Positions 44,638 to 53,558 of a DNA stretch of 64,000 nucleotides are shown in pieces (the first letter of the stretch is position 1; every line of letters begins with the position of its first letter). Made by a program: the position numbers and the translations under genes. The notes under the pieces were generated by a model. It searched no databases, was not told where the DNA came from, and saw nothing but the letters and a program-made list of their open reading frames with translations. This DNA comes from CAYVTD01 sp964454445 (GTDB lineage: Bacteria; Bacteroidota; Ignavibacteria; Kapaibacteriales; UBA2268), in assembly GCA_964454445.1 (NCBI GenBank), contig CAYVTD010000011.1, positions 1 through 64,000 of the forward strand, written 5' to 3'.

Positions 44638-45918
44638 TTAATAGAGTATGCTTATACCATAATTCACTCCAGTTTTGTCTGATGTATAAGTGTTATCTTG
44701 CAAGAAATACCATAAGCGTTTCGACTCAATGCCGAGCGAAAGCTTTACATTTTGCGCTAATCTGTATTCTAAACCAACACTTAACTTTCCAACAGGACCA
44801 ACTGAGCTTGCCCCAGCAAATATTTGTGTAAAAGGATAAAATCTGTCTTTCCAGCCCAGATCGGTAGCAGAATAGCGATAATATGCACCATACCATATTA
44901 ACATTGGGTTTTGAGTGTATTGATATTCTTTTCCGTTTTCGATGCTGTTGAACTTCATACCAAATTTTTCCTGTCCAACTTCGAGCCCAACTGTATGTTG
45001 TTTTGAAATCTTATAAAAGCCTCCAATACTGGCATTGGAAAACCAAGGATTACTGCCATCGTTGATTTTTATTGATGGATATGAGATAGTGGCAATTCCG
45101 TGAAGTTCTAATCCCATTGTTGTATTATCGATACCATCTTGCGGGACTTGGATATTATTGGGAATTGGAGTATAATTGATAGATGTTCCAAATCCTGCTG
45201 TTAATTGCTCATTTCTTGGCGGGCGGAAGTCTTGCAAAGTTGTATAGCTATTGAACGGTATGGTTTGGTCATTACTTGCAAGCTGAGAATCTTGGGCAGG
45301 ATTCTCTTGTTGAGATTCACCTGCAGCAATGGTCTGTGCAAGTAAAGAAAACTGGTTACTCCAATAGGAATTGTTGTTTCTTAATTGTTTCTTAAGTCCA
45401 TCAATCTCATCGTGGAGCCAAGTCAAGTCTTGCTGTTGATTCGTGCTTTGCTGGGCTGAAGGCGTAGTTTCTACAAATGAAGATACGGGGATGCTACTTT
45501 TTATGTCGCTAGCCAGAGTCCCCATCCTGCTCGAGAAAGAGCCGTTAAGCAACAAATAAAGAATCAGACCGGTAATAGCCGATGCAATAAAGGTTGTGAG
45601 CAAATTGGGCATAATATTTTTTAAAGAGGTAAACGCCCTGTTGAAAAAATGATACTTTTGGCTTTTGGGTGCTCTATGCATAGTAAGGTAATTGGCTGAG
45701 GGCATCGAAAAACCTAAAGTTGAGAAAATTGCACTAGTGCTTGCAAGTGGAGGTGAGATGTTTCTCATATCGTTTTGCGCTATTATCTGCAATTTCACTT
45801 GCGAATTGAATTCCTGACGGAACTCGCTGCTTGTAGCCAAACCCGAAAAGAGCAAATCCTCTTTTTCGGGGCTTAGATCTCCGTCCAGATATTCGTGTAT
45901 TAATTTAGAGTAGTTCAT
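44638..45918 (-). CDS. Anti-sigma factor-like protein fused to predicted outer-membrane barrel
   Basis: 426 residues. Residues 1-52 resemble the cytoplasmic end of anti-sigma factors (IHEYLDGDLSPEKEDLLFSGLATSSEFRQEF). A single transmembrane helix spans about 104-124. Then come a Ser/Gln-rich linker, a short coiled coil (165-200) and a disordered stretch to about 265. Residues 268-426 are alternating amphipathic strands with Gly/aromatic pattern (GELHGIATISY, VGLEVGQEKFG, LIWYGAYYRYS, YPFTQIFAGAS) and a terminal Tyr, as in eight-stranded outer-membrane barrels. Together this would span both membranes. It starts 14 bases after the ECF sigma gene, the usual sigma/anti-sigma arrangement. The barrel prediction is by eye only. 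Confidence 0.7.
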   Translation of the reverse strand: MNYSKLIHEYLDGDLSPEKEDLLFSGLATSSEFRQEFNSQVKLQIIAQNDMRNISPPLASTSAIFSTLGFSMPSANYLTMHRAPKSQKYHFFNRAFTSLKNIMPNLLTTFIASAITGLILYLLLNGSFSSRMGTLASDIKSSIPVSSFVETTPSAQQSTNQQQDLTWLHDEIDGLKKQLRNNNSYWSNQFSLLAQTIAAGESQQENPAQDSQLASNDQTIPFNSYTTLQDFRPPRNEQLTAGFGTSINYTPIPNNIQVPQDGIDNTTMGLELHGIATISYPSIKINDGSNPWFSNASIGGFYKISKQHTVGLEVGQEKFGMKFNSIENGKEYQYTQNPMLIWYGAYYRYSATDLGWKDRFYPFTQIFAGASSVGPVGKLSVGLEYRLAQNVKLSLGIESKRLWYFLQDNTYTSDKTGVNYGISILY

Positions 45919-45932
45919 CGTACTTAATCTAT

Positions 45933-46496
45933 TTAATTGTTTGACAAATCTTCTAAGTAAGGTGTTAATATATTCTTTATCTTTTCTTTGGCTCGCCAGA
46001 CTCTATTCCTAACAGCAGCTATGGTCTCGTTTTGCACATCGGCAATTTCTTTGTAAGAAAGCCCATGATAAAGCCGTAGAACAAATGCTTCGCGATATTC
46101 GAAATCGAGAAACTCGAGCGCAGTTGAAATCAGTTGTAAAAGCTCTTCATTTTCATATTTTTTTTCACTATTAAAAAACTCGAAATCATCAATGTTTGAT
46201 GTACTCTTTTTATCACGCTTGTGATTAATGCATAGATTACGAGCTATTGTAAACAAAAAGGCAGCTACATTTTCCATTTTCTTTTGGGTAGTGCCAGATT
46301 TATAAAAACTTAGAAAAGTATCTTGAAACACGTCCATAGCATCTTCGGTATTGCCGAGTATGCGAAGACAATAAGCATAAATCCTTTGTGAAAAGCGTGC
46401 GTACAACTCAGAAAAAGCAGCTTCCGACTCGGGTTTTTCACCGCTCATCAGATTGAAGAGTTCTTCGTCGCTATATCGTGAGTAATTATGCTTCAT
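45933..46496 (-). CDS. ECF-type RNA polymerase sigma factor
   Basis: 187-residue extracytoplasmic-function sigma factor. Region 2 includes FSELYARFSQRIYAYCLRILGNTEDAMDVFQDTFLSFYKS (about 27-66), and region 4 contains the HTH LRLYHGLSYKEIADVQNETIAAVRNRVWRAKEKIK (about 141-175). The linker between them is short, as is standard. It is followed by the anti-sigma/barrel gene, with 14 bases between, and preceded 53 bases upstream by a PD40 lipoprotein gene. It probably controls envelope genes, possibly including its own neighbours; the cognate promoter could not be picked out. Confidence 0.93.
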   Translation of the reverse strand: MKHNYSRYSDEELFNLMSGEKPESEAAFSELYARFSQRIYAYCLRILGNTEDAMDVFQDTFLSFYKSGTTQKKMENVAAFLFTIARNLCINHKRDKKSTSNIDDFEFFNSEKKYENEELLQLISTALEFLDFEYREAFVLRLYHGLSYKEIADVQNETIAAVRNRVWRAKEKIKNILTPYLEDLSNN

Positions 46497-46549
46497 TTTG
46501 TTTGTTTTATATTTATTAATGCTTTCAAATTACTAAAATATTTAAGCGT

Positions 46550-47665
46550 TTAATTCTTATTAGTCCAGAACGCTCTATAAGCATTATTTTTAATTAAATT
46601 TACCTCTCTTTTTCCAGTTCCAAGGAAGTAATCAATATTCAAAACTTCAATAACCCCGCTAAATATATCTGTCTGGTCGCTGTAGTATCTTGTATAACAA
46701 AGTTTCTTCCCATCAGCTGAAAACTGTGGATAAATATTGATGACAGGAAGTTCTGTGTTAGTTAATTTGATTATTTTTGATTCATACGCAACTATTAAAA
46801 GATATAAATTGCCGTCTCTACCACAATAGACAAGGCGGTCTTCCTGTGGAGAAAACTGTACCGTAAAAGCACCAATATTAGAACAAGGGATTGATAGTTC
46901 GTCGCTCAAATCGTTTTTATTTATGATTATGGCATCTTGTACGCCCGATTGGGTGATGACATAGCTCAACAGATTGCCTGTTTTAGACCAACTAATTGTT
47001 GGTTCACCCCTGTATTCATTTACGCCAAAAAGATATTCCTTGTAAACATAATTTACAGGTGGATTTTCCAAAACGTCGACTATTCTTATCGTAAGAGCAT
47101 TCGAGATACTCTCACCTTGGAAGTAAGCAAGAAACTTACCATTAGGCGAAATCGAAGGGGTGGTTCCTTCGCAAAACATCGATGAAATATCTGAGAACAA
47201 ACCGCCATCGTAAGAAGTTTCCCATAAATGACCATCTCCTGCTGAAAATGAAATAATATTCCCATCGGGAGACATTATTGGGTTAACTAAATCCATAAAA
47301 ATATATTGTCCGATTGTCCTATTCGGTGAAATATTCTTCAAATCGCTGCCATCGAGTTTTGCACGCATAATGGTTTTTTCGCCACTGTTGTTTTTTGAAA
47401 GATAAGCTATGCGGCCATTATTAGATGGAGCTGAACACAAAATACCTTCAGTAATGACTTTCCTTAATTTTGTTCCATCGGAATTAACTGTATAAATCGA
47501 AGGTTGATCATTGTTTATTGTAAGTGCAGAAAAAACAAGTTCGCCTATCTCTGCAGAAGGGCCGGGTGTATGACTCGGGCTGCAAGGATCACAGGAGCTT
47601 AAGCACAACAAACAAGCCATGTTTAGCACTATTATAAATGATTTATATGTTAGCTGATTACTCAT
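46550..47665 (-). CDS. PD40 (TolB-like propeller) lipoprotein
   Basis: 371-residue lipoprotein with lipobox LSSC (C25). Five or six PD40-type blades follow: IYTVNSDGTKLRKV, MSPDGNIISFSAGDG, ISPNGKFLAYFQGE, FSPQEDRLVYCGRDG, FSADGKKLCYTRYY. These form a TolB-like beta-propeller that binds proteins in the periplasm or at the outer membrane. There is no TolB N-terminal domain or OmpA partner. Its position immediately before the ECF sigma gene on the same strand suggests it may be a sensor or target of that system, which is inference. Confidence 0.85.
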   Translation of the reverse strand: MSNQLTYKSFIIVLNMACLLCLSSCDPCSPSHTPGPSAEIGELVFSALTINNDQPSIYTVNSDGTKLRKVITEGILCSAPSNNGRIAYLSKNNSGEKTIMRAKLDGSDLKNISPNRTIGQYIFMDLVNPIMSPDGNIISFSAGDGHLWETSYDGGLFSDISSMFCEGTTPSISPNGKFLAYFQGESISNALTIRIVDVLENPPVNYVYKEYLFGVNEYRGEPTISWSKTGNLLSYVITQSGVQDAIIINKNDLSDELSIPCSNIGAFTVQFSPQEDRLVYCGRDGNLYLLIVAYESKIIKLTNTELPVINIYPQFSADGKKLCYTRYYSDQTDIFSGVIEVLNIDYFLGTGKREVNLIKNNAYRAFWTNKN

Positions 47666-47852
47666 TTTTCCATATTAGCAAATACTTTTTATAATTGCTC
47701 AATTCTATATATTATATAACACATAATTATTAAAAACATCACAAAATAATTGAAAATATTTTTAAAATGAAACATGTCTGATTAAATAAACTGATATTTA
47801 TGACAATTTTTTCTTAAATTTGTTTGAATTTTAATTAATTGACTTTTCAAAT

Positions 47853-49064
47853 ATGAAAAAATTGATGATATTAGACAACATTGTCACAACTGCGATGATT
47901 TTGATAGTGTTAAAGTATTTTTCAATTATTTTTCAAATTGACTTCCTCGACCAGATACAAAACACTTTACAAGATTTCTATGTTTCCGACATAGTCTTTT
48001 CAAAAATAAGAAATTATGATAAAATAGAAGTCGATACTAATATTGTATTAGTGAACATAGGTTATCTTGACCGTCGCGGATTTGCCCGGCAAATTGATAT
48101 TATTAACAAATACCGCCCTGAAGTTATCGGAATCGATGCTTTTTTTCGTAGCGATTCAGGGGCAATAGACGAACCTCTGAGGCGCTCGCTTAAGCGATGC
48201 AAGCATCTTGTTATGGTAAGCGAATTGAAATCGTTTGATCCTGAGATGGAAAAAGAACACTTCGACACTTTGATTAAATCTAATAATAAATTTAGTCAAT
48301 ATGCCCATTCAGGTTTTGCAAATATCATAATTGGTTCGGAAGATTTTCGTATAGCCCGGGATTTTTCTCCAAAGGAAATGGTCGGCAAGACAACTGTACC
48401 AGCTTTCCCGGTAACAGTTACTAAATTATATAATCAAACAGCATACAATAATCTGATAAAAAGAGGAAATAGAAATGAGAAAATCAATTATAAACGAAAT
48501 ATAAACAAATACAAAACTTTCGATGTCATTGATGTTTTCCGGGATGGCCCTGAGCTAGAAGCTCTTCGCGGAAAAATCGTGCTTATGGGCTTTTTAGGTC
48601 CTGATTTGCAAACTCTTGTAACGGAAGATAATTTTTTCACCCCGATGAACAAACAATATGTCGGAAAAAGCTATCCTGATATGTATGGTATTGTTATCCA
48701 CGCCAATACCGTGTCCATGATCCTCGAAGGCAGCTATATTTACAAAAAACCTGAATGGATTACCCTCGTTTTCGTTGTCTTGCTTTGCTATTTTAATATG
48801 TGGTTATATACTTACATACGAACTCATTACGAAACTTTTTATGAACCATCATCTGTAACCATTGTTTTTGTTGAAATGATTATTCTTTTTCTTGTAATCA
48901 TTTATTCTTTGCAATGGTTAGATGTAGAACTATTCGATCCAATGGTTACAGCCGTATTCTTTGCTTTGTTGATAACTCCCATGATTTACGAACTTTATCA
49001 CGATTCATTAAAGCCATTGGCTATTACTTATGTTAAAAAATTCAAAAGGAAAAGAAAGAAATGA
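47853..49064 (+). CDS. CHASE2-domain membrane protein (no output domain), first copy
   Basis: 403 residues. N-terminal transmembrane helix (about 12-32), an extracytoplasmic CHASE2 domain (about 35-290, with DTNIVLVNIGYLDRRGFARQIDIINKYRPEVIGIDAFF and LRGKIVLMGFLG), then three transmembrane helices (about 302-390) and a basic cytoplasmic tail of about 15 residues. Normal CHASE2 proteins continue into a kinase or nucleotide cyclase; here nothing follows. The stop overlaps the next CHASE2 gene by four bases (ATGA). A TAAATTTG element at 47815-47822 may be its -7 promoter box, but no good -33 box accompanies it. Confidence 0.9.
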   Translation: MKKLMILDNIVTTAMILIVLKYFSIIFQIDFLDQIQNTLQDFYVSDIVFSKIRNYDKIEVDTNIVLVNIGYLDRRGFARQIDIINKYRPEVIGIDAFFRSDSGAIDEPLRRSLKRCKHLVMVSELKSFDPEMEKEHFDTLIKSNNKFSQYAHSGFANIIIGSEDFRIARDFSPKEMVGKTTVPAFPVTVTKLYNQTAYNNLIKRGNRNEKINYKRNINKYKTFDVIDVFRDGPELEALRGKIVLMGFLGPDLQTLVTEDNFFTPMNKQYVGKSYPDMYGIVIHANTVSMILEGSYIYKKPEWITLVFVVLLCYFNMWLYTYIRTHYETFYEPSSVTIVFVEMIILFLVIIYSLQWLDVELFDPMVTAVFFALLITPMIYELYHDSLKPLAITYVKKFKRKRKK

Positions 49065-50254
49065 AATTTTTTTCTTTTGACCATCTTATCATAACTATAT
49101 TAGTTTTCATATCGATGTGGTTTTTCTCCACTGTTTTAAGTTTTGAATTGCTCGACCCTTTTTGGCAGGCTTTTTCTGATTTTCGAATTACTGATGTAAA
49201 CCTAAATAAATTAAAATCTGAAGATAAATCAAGAGCAGACACAAGAATCATTCTCATCAATACAAACAAAAACGACAATCTCGAGCTTGCCCGGTTAATC
49301 TCAGTCATCAACCGTGATGAACCAAAGGTCATAGGCATAGAATTCGGTATTAATACAAGTGGCGACGCTCAAACCGACAATATACTCAGAATGGTTTTAG
49401 GAGGTGTTGATAATCTGATAGTTGCCCAAGAATTTGGTAATTGGAATGAAAAAAAACAAGAATTCACTACTTGCAAGAAATCTGATGATAGTTTTAGTGA
49501 ACTGAACCACCATTTTGACAATTTATTGATTGGTCAGGACAAAAAGACAACAACTGTCAGACAATTCAGCCCTACAAGTGAATACCGCGGACAAAAAGAC
49601 ACACTATTCTCACTCAAAATCGCCGGAGCATATTCAAAAAAAGCAATGAATGAGTTTTTCAAACGAAACAACGACAAAGAAACAATCTTTTATAAGGGGA
49701 ACTATGAGAAATTCTTTTTTGCAAATTCAATAGATATCATAAACGGAGAAATAAACATAGATTTCAAGAATAAAATTGTTTTGTTAGGCAGTGTTCAACC
49801 TATTGGAGAATCATTTGTTCTTGAGGATATATACTTTACTCCCCTTAACGACGCTGGCTCCGGCTCCGCCTTTCCTGATATGTATGGTTTGGTAATTCAT
49901 GCAAATATAATTTCGATGATTCTCAATAGAGATTATTTCTCTTATTTACCTGATTTTGCTGCTTTTTTGATAGCATTTATAATTTGTTACATTAATATTG
50001 CAATTTATTCGTATATATGCTATTATAAGAAAGATTTATATGAAATTGGTTCTTTGATTATTTTTGTTGTTGAATCTATAGTAATTCTAATAACAACTGT
50101 TTATTTGCATCATAAATACAATTTTGAAGCCGAACTTACGATAGCTATATATGCTAGTGTTCTTTCAGGCTATGCTTACGAAGGATATCTGTATTCTATG
50201 AAACCATTGATACAAAATGTGTATTACAAATTTTCAAGAAAGGGAGTAAAATGA
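49061..50254 (+). CDS. CHASE2-domain membrane protein (no output domain), second copy
   Basis: 397-residue paralogue of the preceding protein with the same plan: N-terminal membrane helix (about 8-28), CHASE2 ectodomain (ADTRIILINTNKNDNLELARLISVINRDEPKVIGIEFG ... FKNKIVLLGSVQPIG ... FPDMYGLVIHANIISMIL), three C-terminal membrane helices and a short basic tail. The two ectodomains share the SYPDMYGIVIHAN-type motif. Translationally coupled at both ends by ATGA overlaps with the first CHASE2 gene and the FecR-like gene. The three proteins are probably made in fixed proportion and may form one membrane complex. Confidence 0.9.
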   Translation: MKFFSFDHLIITILVFISMWFFSTVLSFELLDPFWQAFSDFRITDVNLNKLKSEDKSRADTRIILINTNKNDNLELARLISVINRDEPKVIGIEFGINTSGDAQTDNILRMVLGGVDNLIVAQEFGNWNEKKQEFTTCKKSDDSFSELNHHFDNLLIGQDKKTTTVRQFSPTSEYRGQKDTLFSLKIAGAYSKKAMNEFFKRNNDKETIFYKGNYEKFFFANSIDIINGEINIDFKNKIVLLGSVQPIGESFVLEDIYFTPLNDAGSGSAFPDMYGLVIHANIISMILNRDYFSYLPDFAAFLIAFIICYINIAIYSYICYYKKDLYEIGSLIIFVVESIVILITTVYLHHKYNFEAELTIAIYASVLSGYAYEGYLYSMKPLIQNVYYKFSRKGVK

Positions 50255-51189
50255 AAATATTATCAACCATATCAGCAACAGTATTATTGATTGCTGTATT
50301 ATTTTGTGAGGCAAATTCGCAAAATAACGATTTTAGTGTCCTCGCTGTGAAAGGCATCGTCCAGCTTCAAACAACAGGAGCCTGGTCGAAAATATTAACC
50401 GGCGATAATCTTCCGGCTACTGGTAAAATCAAATTAGCCGCCAAGTCATACATCGGGCTTGTCTTTAAAAACGGAAATACAGTCGAAATCAATAAACCCG
50501 GCGAGTATTCACTATCTGAACTTGCCACAAAAATGAAATCTGCTAAAGGTGCTCTTTCAAAAAAACTTGCTGATTACGTTATGAACGAAATTTCGGGTTC
50601 AAAAGATATGCTCGCAAGCGAAAACTACAGAGCCAATATGGGCACTCTTGGCTCGGTCGAGCGTTCTGTCGAAATCGACCTGCTATCGAAAAGCAAGAGA
50701 ATCCCGATCAGAGCTCCTTTCAAAACTGATATTCTACAAGACAATATCACTTTAAATTGGGTAAAAACAGAAGGTGTAGATAAATACAAAGTTCAAGTTA
50801 CTGATTTGTTCAATTCGGTTTACACTGTTGAAACTTCAGACACGAGCTTCACATTAAGTGCTTCTAAAGCCAAGCTCGACAAAAATATTTATTATTTTTG
50901 GACAGTTTGTGATGCTTCCAATCCTGATGTGAAATCTGAGGAAAGCTGCATCCGTTTTCTTTCTGGAAAAGAAGCAAAGGAAGTTAATAACCAGCTAGAA
51001 GCTTTAGTCAAGGACATTGACAATAATTCTGCTCTTGGCAAAATAATCAAAGCTGCTTTTTACGAGAATAACGACCTTATTGTCGAAGCAAGACAGCAGT
51101 ATTTACAAGCTATCAATATGGAGCCACAAGTAGATGAATATAAGCTATTATATATGCGCTTTCTGAAAAGAACGAAATTGTATCACTAA
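50251..51189 (+). CDS. Secreted FecR-like protein with FN3-like and helical domains
   Basis: 312 residues. Signal peptide about 1-23 (ending FCEANSQ). FecR-type beta domain about 28-90 (FSVLAVKGIVQLQTTGAWSKILTGDNLPATGKIKLAAKSYIGLVFKNG). A fibronectin-like sandwich lies at about 150-235 (ITLNWVKTEGVDKYKVQVTDLFNSVYTV), then a C-terminal TPR-like helical hairpin (LIVEARQQYLQAINMEP). It is the last of a three-gene unit after two CHASE2 genes and overlaps the second by four bases. FecR-like proteins are common partners of CHASE2 adenylate cyclases, supporting one sensing system. Confidence 0.82.
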   Translation: MKILSTISATVLLIAVLFCEANSQNNDFSVLAVKGIVQLQTTGAWSKILTGDNLPATGKIKLAAKSYIGLVFKNGNTVEINKPGEYSLSELATKMKSAKGALSKKLADYVMNEISGSKDMLASENYRANMGTLGSVERSVEIDLLSKSKRIPIRAPFKTDILQDNITLNWVKTEGVDKYKVQVTDLFNSVYTVETSDTSFTLSASKAKLDKNIYYFWTVCDASNPDVKSEESCIRFLSGKEAKEVNNQLEALVKDIDNNSALGKIIKAAFYENNDLIVEARQQYLQAINMEPQVDEYKLLYMRFLKRTKLYH

Positions 51190-51210
51190 AAAATAATTTC
51201 CGATTTTTAT

Positions 51211-52290
51211 ATGATTAGACGCAATTGCTTAAAAGTTTTAGGGGGAGCCTTAGCGGCTACCCCTTTTGCTTTTAATTTTAGCTGGTCCCAAGAACGTACT
51301 GCCCAGTCAGCAAAATCAATGAATTCAATTGGATTAATTAAACCAAAAGTATTGCACGAAGGCGATGCGGTTGCCGTTATAGCACCCGCTACTGTTGTTT
51401 CTGATCCAGATGATATTGCACGTGCGGAAGAAGCCGCTCAATACTATGGATTGAAGATTATATTTGGTGAAAGCTTGCTGAAAGGAAGCGGCTACAAGAC
51501 TCGTACTGTCGAAGAACGCATAAAAGACCTTCATTCCGCTTTTTCCGACAAAGACATCAAAGCAGTTTTTTGCATTAGAGGTGGATATGGCTCTGGTACA
51601 TTGCTCGACAAAATCAATTATGATTTGATAAAAAGAAACCCAAAAATCTTTGCCGGTTATAGCGATATAACAGCTATGCACCTTGCAATCAACAAATATT
51701 CCAATCTCCTTACTTTCCATGGGCCAATGATGCTTTCAACTTTTACCGAATATACAGACATCAATTTTAAAAATGCAATGTTTACGACTCAGCCCCTTGG
51801 CTTGCTCAAGAATCCAGACGCCAAGAACAATTTCCGCACAAAGCATCCAATTAGAACTATTGTTCCTGGAACAGCGAAAGGCAGTTTAACAGGTGGTAAC
51901 TTATCTTTGATTTCGTCGCTAATGGGCACTCCTTATGAAATAGAAACAAAGGGAAAAATACTCTTAATCGAAGATGTCGGCGAAGAACCGTTCAGAATTG
52001 ACAGGATGCTCAATCAATTACGATTAGCAGGCAAATTGCAAGTCGCAGCGGGTATCGTATTCGGAAATTTTACCGATTGCGACTACTCTAGCCCTTATTC
52101 ATCTCGTAGTTGGGATTATTCGCTTGGTGAATCAATCGACAATGTAATGAAAGACATTCCTGTCCCTGCTTTTTATGGACTTGATTTTGGGCATACAGCC
52201 GATCAACTCACTTTACCACTCGGTTTGGAAGTGGAATTAGATACCTCCGCAGGAACTCTGTTTTTCAACGAACCTGCCACCATCGACTAA
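51211..52290 (+). CDS. LD-carboxypeptidase (S66, LdcA-like), Tat-exported
   Basis: 359 residues. N-terminal IRRNCLKVLGGALAATPFAF looks like a twin-arginine signal (RRxCLK). The S66 peptidase fold follows: VAVIAPATVVSDP, catalytic Ser151 in AGYSDIT, Glu in EDVGEEPFRIDRMLNQLR, and His in GLDFGHTADQLTLPLG. It cleaves the terminal D-Ala from muropeptides, serving peptidoglycan recycling or remodelling; here a periplasmic location is implied, whereas E. coli LdcA is cytoplasmic. Starts 21 bases after the FecR-like gene and ends 2 bases before queA. Confidence 0.9.
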   Translation: MIRRNCLKVLGGALAATPFAFNFSWSQERTAQSAKSMNSIGLIKPKVLHEGDAVAVIAPATVVSDPDDIARAEEAAQYYGLKIIFGESLLKGSGYKTRTVEERIKDLHSAFSDKDIKAVFCIRGGYGSGTLLDKINYDLIKRNPKIFAGYSDITAMHLAINKYSNLLTFHGPMMLSTFTEYTDINFKNAMFTTQPLGLLKNPDAKNNFRTKHPIRTIVPGTAKGSLTGGNLSLISSLMGTPYEIETKGKILLIEDVGEEPFRIDRMLNQLRLAGKLQVAAGIVFGNFTDCDYSSPYSSRSWDYSLGESIDNVMKDIPVPAFYGLDFGHTADQLTLPLGLEVELDTSAGTLFFNEPATID

Positions 52291-52292
52291 AA

Positions 52293-53525
52293 ATGAATAC
52301 TTTCAAGATTCCAGAAATAGATTTAAATGATTACGACTATCAACTGCCAAAAGAACGCATAGCCCTTTATCCGTCAGCTATTCGAGGTAATTCGAAGCTA
52401 ATCTATGCAAATCATCGAAACAAATCTATATCTCACCACACATTTTCAGATATTACTGATTTGCTACCGGAGAACTCTTTGCTGGTAATGAACGAAACAA
52501 AAGTAATTGCCGCAAGAATCCTGATGAAAAAACAAAGTGGAGGAAGAGCAGAGATTCTATGCACCGAGCCATTCGAAAATGAACCTGAAAATGCGATGCT
52601 CGATATTGGCTCATCGAAATGGAAATGTATAATAGGTGGAAGAAAGATCGTATCAGGCGATATCTTGCTATATGAAGATTGCAATAAACTCAATTTGCTA
52701 GCAAAAGTTTTAGAAAAAGAAGGCTCAGATGCGGTCGTAGAATTGAAATGGGAGCCAGGCAATTTGACTTTTGCTTGCGTTCTCGAGCTTGTCGGAGAAA
52801 CTCCTTTGCCTCCATACATCAAACGTGAGGCTGAAGATAGTGATAAAGCCCGTTATCAAACTATTTATGCAAAAAATAATGGCTCTGTTGCCGCACCCAC
52901 TGCTGGCCTTCATTTTACAGATGAGCTTTTAAATGAATTAAAAAAACATGGAATATTACAGGAAAAGCTCACTTTGCACGTTGGCCCCGGCACTTTTGTA
53001 CCAATAGAGGGGGATATTGTCGGACATCAAATGCATAACGAGCGGATTGCTGTTTCTGCTTCAACATTGAATTATATTAAATCATATATCGAAAATGCCC
53101 GTCCAATAATTTGCACTGGCACGACCGCTATGAGAACGCTTGAATCGCTTTACTGGTTTGGGTGCCAGATTAGTTCTGATGTCCTAAGCATAATATCGGG
53201 ACTGCCTCAGTTACATCAATGGACGCCTTATCAAACAGATTTAAAACGGATCTCTTTGCCGGAAGCAATCGACTCGATTCTTGATTATTTAGCTAAAAAC
53301 AACAAACATACATTCGTTGCTAACACATCATTGTTTATCGTGCCGGGATATGATTTTAAATATTCAAATGGCTTGATTACAAATTTTCACATTCCAAAAA
53401 GCACCTTGTTGCTTCTTGTATCTGCATTTATTGGTTATGATTTGTGGAAGGAGACCTATCAGACAGCAATAAACAGCGATTATCGTTTTTTAAGCTATGG
53501 AGATGCTTGTTTATTTCTAAAATGA
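52293..53525 (+). CDS. queA: S-adenosylmethionine:tRNA ribosyltransferase-isomerase
   Basis: 410-residue QueA that converts tRNA-bound preQ1 to epoxyqueuosine using the ribosyl part of SAM. Signatures are YDYQLPKERIALYP, LLVMNETKVIAARI, the SAM-contact PTAGLHFTDELL, LHVGPGTFVPI, and GTTAMRTLES. The protein is longer than the usual 340-360 residues, with an insertion in the central part. Start is two bases after the LD-carboxypeptidase stop, so both are probably on one message. With QueF in the same window, most of the late queuosine route is nearby, though tgt and queG/queH were not found. Confidence 0.96.
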   Translation: MNTFKIPEIDLNDYDYQLPKERIALYPSAIRGNSKLIYANHRNKSISHHTFSDITDLLPENSLLVMNETKVIAARILMKKQSGGRAEILCTEPFENEPENAMLDIGSSKWKCIIGGRKIVSGDILLYEDCNKLNLLAKVLEKEGSDAVVELKWEPGNLTFACVLELVGETPLPPYIKREAEDSDKARYQTIYAKNNGSVAAPTAGLHFTDELLNELKKHGILQEKLTLHVGPGTFVPIEGDIVGHQMHNERIAVSASTLNYIKSYIENARPIICTGTTAMRTLESLYWFGCQISSDVLSIISGLPQLHQWTPYQTDLKRISLPEAIDSILDYLAKNNKHTFVANTSLFIVPGYDFKYSNGLITNFHIPKSTLLLLVSAFIGYDLWKETYQTAINSDYRFLSYGDACLFLK

Positions 53526-53558
53526 ATCTATTGAAAAAAAATTTAAAATCAGAATAAA

